DNA from: Mnemiopsis leidyi | Taxonomy: Eukaryota > Ctenophora > Tentaculata > Lobata > Bolinopsidae | Direction of reading: 5' to 3' | DNA: 23,647 nucleotides | Assembly: GCA_000226015.1 (NCBI GenBank) | Contig: JH153376.1 | Coordinates: 23,140 to 46,786 of the forward strand | Part shown: positions 1-8,549 of the stretch, one piece after another | How positions within the stretch are numbered: the stretch's first letter is position 1 | Layout: every line of letters starts with the position of its first letter | Translations under genes and position numbers: made by a program | The notes under the pieces: generated by a model | What the model saw: the letters and a program-made list of their open reading frames with translations, nothing else | What the model was told of the DNA's origin: nothing | Databases searched by the model: none

Positions 1-240
1 CACGATACATTGTACATTGTACATGATACATGATACATGATACATGATACATGATACATGATACATAATACATGATACATGATACATGATACATGATACA
101 TGATACATGATACATGATACATGATACATGATACATGATACATGATACATGATACATCATACATCATACATCATACATCATACATCATACATGATACATG
201 ATACATTATACATTATACATTGTACATGATACATTGTAGA
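1..240. repeat. 7-bp satellite/minisatellite (GATACAT-type)
   Basis: The window opens inside a tandem array of a 7-base unit (ATGATAC / GATACAT). A block of ATCATAC variants occurs near 165-190, and decayed ends read TTATACAT and TGTACAT. The array runs off the left edge, so its true length is unknown. No coding content is visible. Confidence 0.95.
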
Positions 241-472
241 TTATGCAGGATACGTTAGGAGTAAGTGTGTGTTTGGAAGAAGACGCACAAAAGTCGTTTG
301 ATATGAGATATCAAATGCAATATCCGAGATCGAAGTTAATCAGCTAAAGCAATAACACTTTCAGTTCAATGAAAATTGTTTTAAAACAGTGGATTATGGT
401 GAAAAGACGACTACAGTAATACGTGCATAAACACGAACCATTGGCCAAGATATAACAAACGTGACGATAAAT

Positions 473-542
473 GTGTTGTAATCTGTATATATATATATAT
501 ATATATACTGTATGTATGTATACAGATTACCGATATCAACAC
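473..542. repeat. Inverted repeat with (TA)n core
   Basis: Arms GTGTTG + TAATCTGTATA (473-489) and TATACAGATTA (519-529) + CAACAC (537-542) are inverted copies around a (TA)n and TGTA-repeat core. The right arm carries a 7-base insertion. This looks like a small foldback element or a microsatellite-cored hairpin. I see no gene here. Confidence 0.7.
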
Positions 543-835
543 AATATAGCAGTATAATATGAAGGACTGGTCCCAGCAGTTCGAAATCTAACTTTTTCAG
601 TTAACCAGTATTCGTGGTTACCGCCCGACCAATACATATATGTACCCGTATGAGGAAGGGAAATTCCAACTTAGAATTTTGAAGTTTTGCGTTATCTGAG
701 TCCATATGGTACCTTTTTCAAGGTATAGAGGTTGGGGTTTAGAGCTTTTCTGTTTATAATCTGCAGTAATCGACTAGAATCTAGATGTACGAAATTGAAC
801 CGAACAACATAATATATTATATATATTATATCAAT

Positions 836-1400
836 CAGTCGCAAAACGCAAAGGGCGTCGAAACTATCAAATATGGATTCATTCAAATTTCCATTTTTTG
901 CACCAAATAATTGATCATTTTTTGGCTCCGAAACTATCAAATTAGGATCCCTCGTCAAATTTTACGTCTAAACGCTAGTCTAACTTTTTTGATTCTTCTA
1001 GCTCAAAGTTAAAACCATTAAAAGCCTTCAGATCAAATTTTCACATGGCCTATTTAATCGACCACGATTCTCTTCTTAACTCGAGTGAAATTAGACGAAG
1101 GATTTAATGGAAAATCATTGGTTCATTTCTGCGTCACTACATCGTCATCAGGACACCCAATAAATGAATGTAACCTGTGGTGTTGAATTAGTTTGAAACT
1201 TAACTTGTTCATTGCCTCTGTTACCGACACAATTAAAGGTCAATGACCTCGTCAGATTTTACGTCTAAATGCCATGCTGGTCTAACTTTTCTGTTAGCTC
1301 AAAGTTTAAAATTACAATTTTTGCGCCTCACAAGGGGTCACTTATGGACTCACGTCATCATTTACTGGTCTACCGTTTTTTCTAGTTCAGAGTTTAGTTA
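836..1400 (-). repeat. Dispersed repeat family, minus-oriented decayed copies
   Basis: Several diverged copies of one unit are present, best seen at 858-892, 929-1011, 1246-1314 and about 1361-1400. Read on the minus strand they share a core of the form AACTTTGAGCTAGAA, then GACGTAAAATTTGACGAGGG, then AATTTGATAGTTTCGGAG. The same unit occurs on the plus strand at 7910-8417. The family is not one I can name. The single open frame across 692-958 is a by-product of the repeat, with no coding signature. Confidence 0.7.
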
Positions 1401-1537
1401 GAGATCTAAAAAGTCGTAATTTTCGTGTGCCTATTAATTTCTTCCGCTGCTTACAAGATCATCCCCCGATTGGTTCACCATTTTTCACCTTTTAAGGGCT
1501 AAAATAAATCAAAACTTGATTGTTCTTTATCTCCTGC

Positions 1538-1785
1538 TTTCTCTGAGTAGACTAGAACAAGGAGCTTCAGTTGTGAATTGGTCATCACGTTCCGATGTAC
1601 AACATCATACTCAAATTATTCGTAATAGGAGTGTTGAAAGTTATTAATATCATCAATACTTTCAACACTACTATTATACAAATAATTTAATAAGTTTATG
1701 TTTTTGTACACGGTTATGATTTTTACATCGGAGAGTGATTTCTAATAAACAACTTGTGTCCTTTGTTCGAGTCTACTCAGAAAAA
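1538..1785. mobile_element. Foldback/MITE-like element
   Basis: Outer inverted arms CTGAGTAGACTAGAACAA (1543-1560) and TTGTTCGAGTCTACTCAG (1763-1780) differ at one position. Nested pairs continue inward: TTCCGATGTA with TACATCGGAG, and AAATTATT..GTGTTGAAAGT with ACTTTCAACAC..AATAATTT. Almost the whole 240 bases can therefore fold into one imperfect hairpin centred near 1655. No open frame of note is inside. This fits a non-autonomous foldback DNA element; I did not resolve a target-site duplication. Confidence 0.7.
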
Positions 1786-2316
1786 ACAAAATTTTTCGAA
1801 AAAGATCATTGTCATTAGAAACCCCTCTAATCGTGCAGTTTGGGGGGTTTAGTGGGAAAAAATTCACTGCACCTCCAATGTTTAAGTTTGAAACTTAATT
1901 TTGAATGTATATTGAATAAATGTCTTACACATACACAATTGTTTGGGGTTCAAAATAGTGTTGGGATCAACTCACTATCTCATTCAGCTTAGCCTGTGGA
2001 TCCCTCTCAACTTCTTCTATAAGAATCAATAACACGACTGCCCCAAATAAAAAACCGTTATTAATTTTTCCTATAAAAGAAGTAAATAAAAACTATAAAA
2101 TCATAATACAAAACAATAAGAGAATAAGATAAGAAAACATATTTTGCAAAAAAATGAAAACTGGTCATTCGATGGCTTAGCTTAGATTTAGATTACTACA
2201 ATACTAATACTAATACTAATTTTAAGCTTAATCTACGATCAGAAATGCTAAACCACTCTGTAAATCTGGTCTTGCCAGTTCAGCAGTTTACAGAAGCACG
2301 AGTGCTCTTTCTAGTT
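1786..2316. other. Intergenic / 3' flank of the secreted-protein gene
   Basis: This AT-rich stretch lies downstream of the minus-strand stop at 2317. It holds a short (ACTAAT)n run near 2200-2222. I found no canonical AATAAA on the minus strand close to the stop, so the 3' end of the transcript is unplaced. No gene is visible. Confidence 0.5.
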
Positions 2317-2643
2317 TTAACCCTTATTCCCTTTTTTCGCTTTCTTTTTGCAAATCTTGAGCTTCTTTCCAGAAAGACCTGCACAGGCATCAGCAGCATC
2401 GTCACCACCTCCTTTGTTCTTTTTCTGCGCCTTCTTGCACTTCTTGAGCTTCTTTCCAGAAAGACCTGCACAGGCATCAGCAGCATCGTCACCTTCGTCA
2501 TTACCTCCTTTGTTCTTCTTCTTGCACTTCTTGAGGTCCTTTCCAGAAAGTCCGTCACAGGGATCATCGACGGTGCAGGGAGTCATGTCGTAGGAGACAC
2601 TTGTATCAACGCAGGTTGGGTTCCTCATCATTTTCATCGCTTC
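2317..2643 (-). CDS. Exon 10: Lys/Cys-rich repeated C-terminus of the secreted protein
   Basis: The exon follows acceptor CTTACAG, begins EAMKMMRNPTC and ends KKGNKG-stop. It encodes three repeats: CDGLSGKDLKKCKK, CAGLSGKKLKKCKK and CAGLSGKKLKICKK. Spacers are Lys/Asn/Gly-rich, then acidic (GGNDEGDDAAD, GGGDDAAD). The paired cysteines and alternating basic and acidic blocks suggest disulfide-linked or polyanion-binding repeats; that is inference. Other frames over the same repeat are shadows. Confidence 0.85.
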   Translation of the reverse strand, partial: EAMKMMRNPTCVDTSVSYDMTPCTVDDPCDGLSGKDLKKCKKKNKGGNDEGDDAADACAGLSGKKLKKCKKAQKKNKGGGDDAADACAGLSGKKLKICKKKAKKGNKG

Positions 2644-5600
2644 CTGTAAGATTGCAGTGTTTTAAGGGTTTATATATATATATATATGCTTAATTTTGTT
2701 ATGCTAGCTTCATCTAGACCTCATGATGTGCGGAACAATATCATTTAATTATCCAAAACTGTATAAGCTGAAGTTTCTTTAAGGTTGTTGTTTTTACTCA
2801 CGTTATAGTATCCAAGGTATTCTGCGAAACCGGCATCTGCTGCTTCTTCATCTTCAGGGAAAATGGCGCTGAAAACTTCAACAATGTCTTCAGCGACACT
2901 CTTTACTGATTCTTCCAATACTGAAATGTTGTCGGATGCTTAACTTTTCATTGCTAATTACTACAATCGACGCACATGGATCACAAAACATACAGGTCGT
3001 CTTACTTCAATCATAGAACCCAGTCATGTTAGCTGTTTTATTTCGTCTCTCCAACCAAACTAAAAGTTCAATCATACTTGCAAGCTAAAATTCATACTGG
3101 ACTATTTAATAAGTGCTTTATCCTTACCCTCGTCTTGCACCATTGATGCTGTACAGCACCCCAAGTTCAATCATACTTGCAAGCTAAAATTCATACTGGA
3201 CTATTTAAGAAGTACTTTATCCTTACCCTCGTCTTGCACCATTGATGCTGTACAGCACCCCAAGTTCAATCATACTTGCAAGCTAAAATTCATACTGGAC
3301 TATTTAAGAAGTACTTTATCCTTACCCTCGTCTTGCACCATTGATGCTGTACAGCACCCCAAGAACTCCTCCTGGTAAAAATCTGCACATTCCTCCACAC
3401 AAAACTGCTCTTCAACGGCTTCCTTGATGTCTCCAAAAGTAATATTCATTCCCATGTCCATGAATTCGGATAGATCGTACCTGGAAAAGAGTGTTTTTCA
3501 TGATAAGAATGTTTTAAGGAGAGTCGTAAGAAAAAGGAGAGTCGTAAGAAAAAGGAGAGTCATATGAAGAAGGAGAGTCATATGAAGAAGGAGAGTCATA
3601 AGAAGAAGGAGAGTTATAAGAAGAACTCAAGGAGAGTTATAAGAAGAACTCAAGGAGAGTTATAAGAAGAAGATCTGTAGGCCTTTTTTGATTCCTTTCT
3701 CGAAAAAGTGAATATACTAATAGTTTCCAATAAAAAATACTTTTGCTTCAAGGAAAAATCAGGTTGTGCTATCCCCTCCCCCTTTTTTGACCGACTGCCT
3801 GTTTGAATCTGTCACAATTTTTATAGATCTTTAACTTACGTGGTGCACTGGTCGTTAGCGCTTGATCCGCCTCTTTTTTTGGTAGCAGCAGGTAGACCAG
3901 TAGATTTCATGTAGGCTTGGAAGAGGGTGTTGAATGCTGAAAATAATTTAATGTACTTCAAATCCATAGCATACGATTTATTTCTACAGTGCCTTGACAG
4001 ATCAAACAGTTTATATCATATATATGAGCGAAAACCTTGCAGTCTCGTAGATGATCAAACAAGAGACAAGTATTAGTAATTCTCATATAAGTATAATTAT
4101 GTAGCCAGTGCTCCATTTCTACCTACCGTCATAGAAGTAACTGTAGCATTTGGAATCTCCCCTCTTTATGTCGGTGTTTATCTGGCACAGGTTGGCCATA
4201 GTTCTCTCCAGCATCGTCTGAATCTGAAGTTGATTTGGAATTTACTTTAAACCACTGTCTGTCGAGTTTTGATTACACTGCCTAGTGCAGCAGTATCCAT
4301 GGGCGAAATATATCGAACAAAATATTCCGAACATCGGGGTTCTATCAAGCGCCGGTAGCACAGATTACCAAGAATGCCAAGAGTTAGAATATGTATCCGC
4401 CTTTTTAGTACATGGCCCCTCTGATGTACGTGGATTCAAATCCGACAAGATGATAGCTTTTATAGTAATCTAGTTCATATTCCTCCAAGCTCATCTCAAA
4501 TTAACTTTTTTATTTTAGGAACTCATCTCAATGCAAAATTCTTTATTTCAGGAACTAAACTTGCACACGTGGCTTATCTAATAATTTCAAGGGCCACACG
4601 TGAAAGGTTAAATTAGAAGCATTTTCAAATCAAGATATTCATTTAATAAAACTGTAATAAGAATCCAATGAATGAGAAGAGCAAGAAATGGTGCTGAAAA
4701 CTTACGCCTTCCCATGGAACTGTTTCAACAACAAAATCGACCCAGTACTCTTTCCAGTCCATTCCACCAAGGTACTCGGCATCGGTGTCCTGCATAGAAA
4801 TTGGTGAGCAACTGTGGGCTTCTTTTAGTTTCTAGGCTGATATTTACAGCACAATTGTTATAATTTTCAAGAATCCAAATTTTATATCAGTCGCACGATC
4901 AACAAATGAGGAGTTGAAATTTAATTCCACGTATCCAAGTCTTAACGTTTCAAAATTCATTCAAACAAAAGAATAAAATAGTTCATAAATACAAATGTTA
5001 TAGTTTGGGCAGTGAGCACTTACAAAGCCTCCAAAGTTTACCAGCGTCGCCCAAATGTCAGCATCGCCAATACTGTTGGTAAAAAAAACTGTTAATATAA
5101 GAGATTAGTTTAAACTGTTGGTTATAGAAATGAGTTAAAACTGCATTGCTTATAGAAATTAGTTAAAGGCCCAATCAAGGTTCATTAAGCATTCCACATT
5201 ATTTTGTTTTGATATTCTTATAATCGCAAAGGGAATGATTTGAAACAATTTAGCTACTTCTGTTTGCAACCCATCCAGGCATCCATCATCTTCCCGGAAC
5301 ATTTGCAGCTGTACTCCATGATTGGGTTGATGAAACGCTCCTCAATCAGATCAAAGAAGTCGGAATCAAACTCAGCATTGATCAGATCCGTCATGGTCTC
5401 CAAGGTCTTGCTTTCTACGTCGGTGAGGACGTCACAAAACACCCCACCGCACCTGTCGGGCTCCTCGTTGTACAGCTGGGGGCATTTATTTTAATGAATT
5501 TGCTTCTACTTCAATTCCTCGTTGTACAACTGGGGGCATTTATCTTAATGAATTTGCTTCTACTTCAATTCCTCGTTGTACAACTGGGGGCATTTATCTT

Positions 5601-6953
5601 AATGAATTTGCTTCAACTTCAATTCCTCGTTGTACAACTGGGGGCATCTATCTTAATGAATTTGCTTCTACTTCAATTCCTCGTTGTACAACTGGGGGCA
5701 TTTATCTTAATGAACTTGCTGCTACTTCAATTCTTGATAAAGAAGTTGTATAGCACTATCGTTATTTTAGTAAGTAAACATCTTAGATGATAAATAAAAA
5801 AATGTATTACCTTCACAAACGCTTTTGTGCATGATTTGCCGAGGATTATGCTGTTATTCATAAGATAAATAAAATATATTTCCTTGACAAACGCTTTTTT
5901 GCATGATTTGCCGAAGATTATGCTGTTATATATAAGATAAATAAAATATATTACCGTGACAAACGCTTTTTTGCATGATTTGCCGAGGATTATGCTGTTA
6001 TATATAAGATAAATAAAATATATCACCTTGACAAACGCTTTTTTGCATGATTTGCCGAGGATAATGCTGTTATGACTCTGCGTGTCGGGGTTGCTGATCT
6101 TACAAAGGTCGTTTCTGGCGGTCATGACGCCTATCCTTATACCTTGGTCCATGTTTGTGCCGTCAGGATATAACATCATTGTTGTATTGATGATGAGTTG
6201 CTGTATGGAGTTAAGAAATGTTCCCCTTTTTGCCTGAAAGTGGTCTGGTAACAATTAACGCTTAGTTAAGACTATTTTTCGCTTTTTGTGATTTTATTGT
6301 TTCTTGACATGGGATGCTAACGAAATTTAAATTGTTCCAACAAACACAGTGTTTTTGTAATGCATATATGAGTGAAGTCTGCCATTTAAATTTACGTCTA
6401 AGATATCACTTTTTCATGGAATCAATGAAATCAGTCATTTGGAAGTATCAGCGTTTTTTCCAAAAGCAGATTTGTATGAAGAAAAGATAAAGCTGAGGTA
6501 AGAACTGTGGTAAAACTGATGTAAAGAAAAGATAGAAGATAAAAACTGTGGTAAAACTGATATAAAGAAAAGATAGAAGGTAAAAACTGTGGTAAAACTG
6601 ATGTAAAGATAAGATAGAAAGTAAAAACTGCGGTTAAACTGATGTAAGGACAAGAAAGAAGGTAAAAACTGTGGTAAAACTGATGTAAAGATAAGATAGA
6701 AGGTAAAAACTGCGGTAAAACTGATGTAAATAAAAGATAGAAGGTAAAAACTGCGGTAAAACTGATGTAAAGATAAGATAGAAGGTAAAAACTGTGGTAA
6801 AACTGATGTAAAGAAAAGAAAGAAGGTAAAAACTGCGGTAAAACTGATGTAAAGAAAAGAAAGAAGGTAAAAACTTACGCCGGGTTCTAAAGTGACTTCT
6901 ACCTGGGCGCCTGCCACTGCCAAGAGGCAGGCAACTGCCAATAACACTTTCAT
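2317..6953 (-). CDS. Secreted Cys-containing protein with Lys/Cys-rich tail repeats, ten exons
   Basis: I do not recognise the family. Ten minus-strand exons join in phase with GT-AG introns: 6879-6953, 6027-6233 (or extended to 5955 or 5811), 5258-5475, 5024-5072, 4706-4789, 4127-4223, 3840-3936, 3326-3480, 2802-2920 and 2317-2643 (TAA stop). The product is 475 residues, or 499 or 547 with longer exon 2 forms. Residues 1-16 are a classic signal peptide (MKVLLAVACLLAVAGA), so the protein should enter the secretory pathway; I see no membrane segment after it. The mature part has about 22 cysteines (including FCVEECA and GCC) and a middle rich in acidic and aromatic residues. The last exon has three repeats of C-x-GLSGK-x-LK-x-CKK separated by Lys/Gly/Asp-rich spacers. 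Most donors are GTAAGT or GTGAGT types; the exon 3 donor (GTAGCT) is weak. A structural matrix, venom or mucus role is possible but unproven. Confidence 0.8.
3066..3362 (-). repeat. 99-bp x3 tandem repeat carrying the exon 8 end and donor
   Basis: Three near-identical 99-base units each contain the last ~37 coding bases of exon 8, its GGTAAGG donor (GT at 3325, 3226 and 3127 on the minus strand) and about 60 bases of intron. The copy at 3325 is the first one transcription meets and fits the exon phase. Reading through it reaches an in-frame TAG within ten codons, so the later donors are probably decoys. Confidence 0.85.
3515..3675. repeat. 18-bp purine-rich minisatellite in intron 7
   Basis: Units of the form AAGGAGAGTCATAAGAAG are repeated about eight times, with variants (GTCGTAAG, GTCATATG, GTTATAAGAAGAACTC). 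On the transcribed strand the array is pyrimidine-rich and lies about 35-195 bases upstream of the exon 8 acceptor at 3481-3482. Confidence 0.85.
5476..5745 (-). repeat. 54-bp tandem repeat carrying the exon 3 splice acceptor
   Basis: Five acceptor copies of CCCCCAG followed by (C/T)TGTACAACGAGGA occur at exact 54-base steps: AG ends at 5692, 5638, 5584, 5530 and 5476. A decayed partial unit lies beyond 5700. Only the copy at 5476 leads into the long exon 3 frame (LYNEEPDRCGG). The others give LYNEELK and then a stop at once or a few codons on. The plus-strand open frame across this array is a by-product of the repeat. Confidence 0.85.
5784..6071 (-). repeat. 72-bp x4 tandem repeat carrying the exon 2 end and its splice donor
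   Basis: Four copies of a 72-base unit, read on the minus strand, each encode NSIILGKSC(K/T)KAFV followed by intron-like AT-rich sequence. Because 72 is a multiple of 3, the frame stays open through all four copies. Donor positions are GTGATA at 6026, GTAATA at 5954, a destroyed site (GA in place of GT) at 5882, and GTAATA at 5810. All exits are phase 0, matching exon 3. Copy 4 is slightly diverged (CTKAF in place of CKKAF). Confidence 0.85.
6480..6875 (-). repeat. 41-bp minisatellite filling intron 1, abutting the donor
   Basis: About nine to ten copies of a 41-base unit (plus strand: GGTAAAAACTGYGGTAAAAC then TGATGTAAAGAAAAGATAGAA) occupy the 5' half of intron 1. The array starts within the donor itself: the intron opens GTAAGTTTTTACC and each unit repeats CAGTTTTTACC. 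Three units equal 41 codons, which is why the frame looks open. Confidence 0.9.
6879..6953 (-). CDS. Exon 1: signal-peptide exon of the secreted protein
   Basis: The ATG at 6953 opens a 25-codon exon with a Lys at position 3, a Leu/Val/Ala core and small residues (AGA) before Gln17, a textbook cleavage site. It ends in phase 0 at GGC followed by donor GTAAGT. Reading on into intron 1 stays open for about 147 more codons, but only because the 41-bp intronic array contains no stop in that frame. That extension is Phe/Tyr/Leu-rich and low complexity, and I treat it as intron. Confidence 0.85.
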
Positions 6954-7041
6954 CTGTGTGTTAAAAGTTGTTGTTCAATAAAACTATAATAATAAAACTA
7001 TCATTTCAACTTCACTTCTTGTCACGGTTTTGAGAATAGAA

Positions 7042-7050
7042 GCTTAAATA
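7042..7050 (-). promoter_or_regulatory. Possible TATA-like element upstream of the secreted-protein gene
   Basis: TATTTAAGC on the minus strand lies about 90 bases upstream of the ATG at 6953, a reasonable TATA-to-start distance with a 5' leader of some 60 bases. It is a weak match in AT-rich DNA. A better TATAAAAGG at 7062-7070 points the other way. Confidence 0.2.
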
Positions 7051-7559
7051 CGTGCACTTGCTATAAAAGGAGCAAAGCTATTGGGTTAGAGTATTCACTC
7101 TTAACAAAAATCAAACTTTAAAATGCTGTGTATTATAAATTGCATTTATTGTATTTATTGAATTTCCGAGCACTGGCACCATTTCCGAGCACTGCAACTA
7201 AAAAGACGCAAGAAATCAAACCGGTTGTCAGATTACAAAAGCAAAGTACAAATTGTTAGGGGCTGAAAGTGAAATGGGCAGAAATTCCTATGTGTTGTGT
7301 TTATATACCTGTTACATGGATAAAGTAACAGCTCTGATTTGAGCTGGTATCGGGTTGATGTCAGAGCTGATAATATGCCACTAATCTTACTGACCAGCCA
7401 TTTGAAACCTTACTAAACTTTTGATAGGAAAAGCCATACTAAAAACCGGAACTGTCATTGTCGCTTTGCAATTTGAGTTGTTGTAATAGTATAGGAAACT
7501 TGAAGTAGTATAAGGGTGGTGGCAACCACCCCAGAAAAGACACTTAACCGAAAAATTTC

Positions 7560-8432
7560 TGAACCTCGAGACTATTCTCAATCGATTTCTAGTCAAATTT
7601 CAGCCCGGGTTCCAAAAACGGTATAGTAAAAGATAGAGACTTGCAAATTTCAGATAAGGTAGATTTTATCACGTTTTGTGGCTAAGGCTATGTTAAAATT
7701 TGCTCCGACCCCTCTTAGGGCCCTAAAAAAGGCCCGAAAAAGTCTCCAAATCGGGGGACGAATTGGAGCCTTAACGGAAGAGATAGAGTCATGAAAATTT
7801 CAGGTATTGTAGATTTCATCGGGTTCTGTGGCTTAGGCTATGTGAAAATTTTATCTGAAGGACTTTAAGGGTCTTTAAAGGCCTTTAAGGCCCTAAAAAT
7901 TGAAATGTTCAACTTTGAGCTGGGAACAAATTATACCAGTATTTTGACGTAAAATTTGACGAGGAATCTGAATTTGATAGTTTCATACATACATACATGC
8001 TACATGAAGAGGTCTCCTCCTAGTCGTTGGAGTGGCCTGCATCACACACATCCTGTTGACGGCGTAACATACGTCTCCACTCCAAACGATCGGCAGCTAG
8101 AGTGTTTACACTCTAGCTGCCGATCGTTTGGATCGGCAGCTAGAGTTTCGGAGCCCGAAAATGATCACGTGACTTCTTATAAGGCCCCAAAATGGGAATT
8201 TTCAACTTTGAGCTAGAAGAAAAGTAAGACCAGTATATCGACGTAAAATTGGACGAGGAATCCGAATTTGATAGTTTCGGAGTCGAAAAATGATCGCGTG
8301 ACCCCTTAAGTGACCCCTTATAAGGCCCCAAAATGGAAGTTTTCAACTTTGAGCTAGGAAAAAAGTAGGACCAGTATTTTGATGTAAAATTTGACGAGGA
8401 ATCCGAATTTTATAGTCTCGAATCCGAAAAAT
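7560..8432 (+). repeat. Dispersed repeat family, plus-oriented copies
   Basis: Clear copies at 7910-7984, 8201-8281 and 8341-8417 share TTCAACTTTGAGCTAG, ACCAGTATTTTGACGTAAAA and GACGAGGAATCCGAATTTGA. Between them lie CCCCTTATAAGGCCCCAAAA-type segments. A second internal repetition at about 7650-7720 and 7790-7860 shares GTAGATTT(T/C)ATC, TGTGGCT(T/A)AGGCTATGT and AAGGCC(C) blocks. The unit is the inverse of that at 836-1400. Open frames here are by-products. Confidence 0.75.
8081..8132. repeat. Perfect 24-bp hairpin with 4-base loop
   Basis: Arms at 8081-8104 and 8109-8132 are exact reverse complements (core CGATCGGCAGCTAGAGTG) around loop TTTA. A third, direct copy of GATCGGCAGCTAGAGT follows at 8131-8146. 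An outer imperfect stem pairs CGTTGGAGTGG near 8023 with CCACTCCAAACG at 8077-8088. It splits a copy of the dispersed repeat. Its function is unknown. Confidence 0.9.
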
Positions 8433-8549
8433 CATCACATCTATAGCTGAAAAGTTTTTTTAACTTGAAATTTTTAACTTGAAATTACAAGGAACCTGTA
8501 AACCACGTGTCTTTTCTGGCTGGAGGCACGCTTTGCGTTTTGCGACTGA

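Noticed and set aside
1-240. CRISPR-like array
   Set aside because: The units are 7 bp with no spacers, and the sequence is eukaryotic. It is a simple satellite.
2245-2649. Plus-strand frame over the last exon (Leu/Phe-rich repeats)
   Set aside because: It is the antisense of the Lys/Cys repeat exon, which has splice phase, a stop and neighbouring exons in support.
5494-5790. Plus-strand repeat frame (MNLLLLQFLVVQLGAFIL repeated)
   Set aside because: It is a by-product of the 54-bp array. It has no start context or conserved domain, and the real exon lies on the other strand.
6435-6878. Long minus-strand frame continuing the signal peptide into a Phe/Tyr/Leu-rich repeat protein
   Set aside because: A consensus donor (GGC/GTAAGT) sits after codon 25 and the rest is the 41-bp intronic array. 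The exon at 6027-6233 joins in phase and continues a normal protein.
7062-7070. TATAAAAGG on the plus strand as a promoter
   Set aside because: It would drive transcription away from the secreted-protein gene, and no plus-strand gene follows it.
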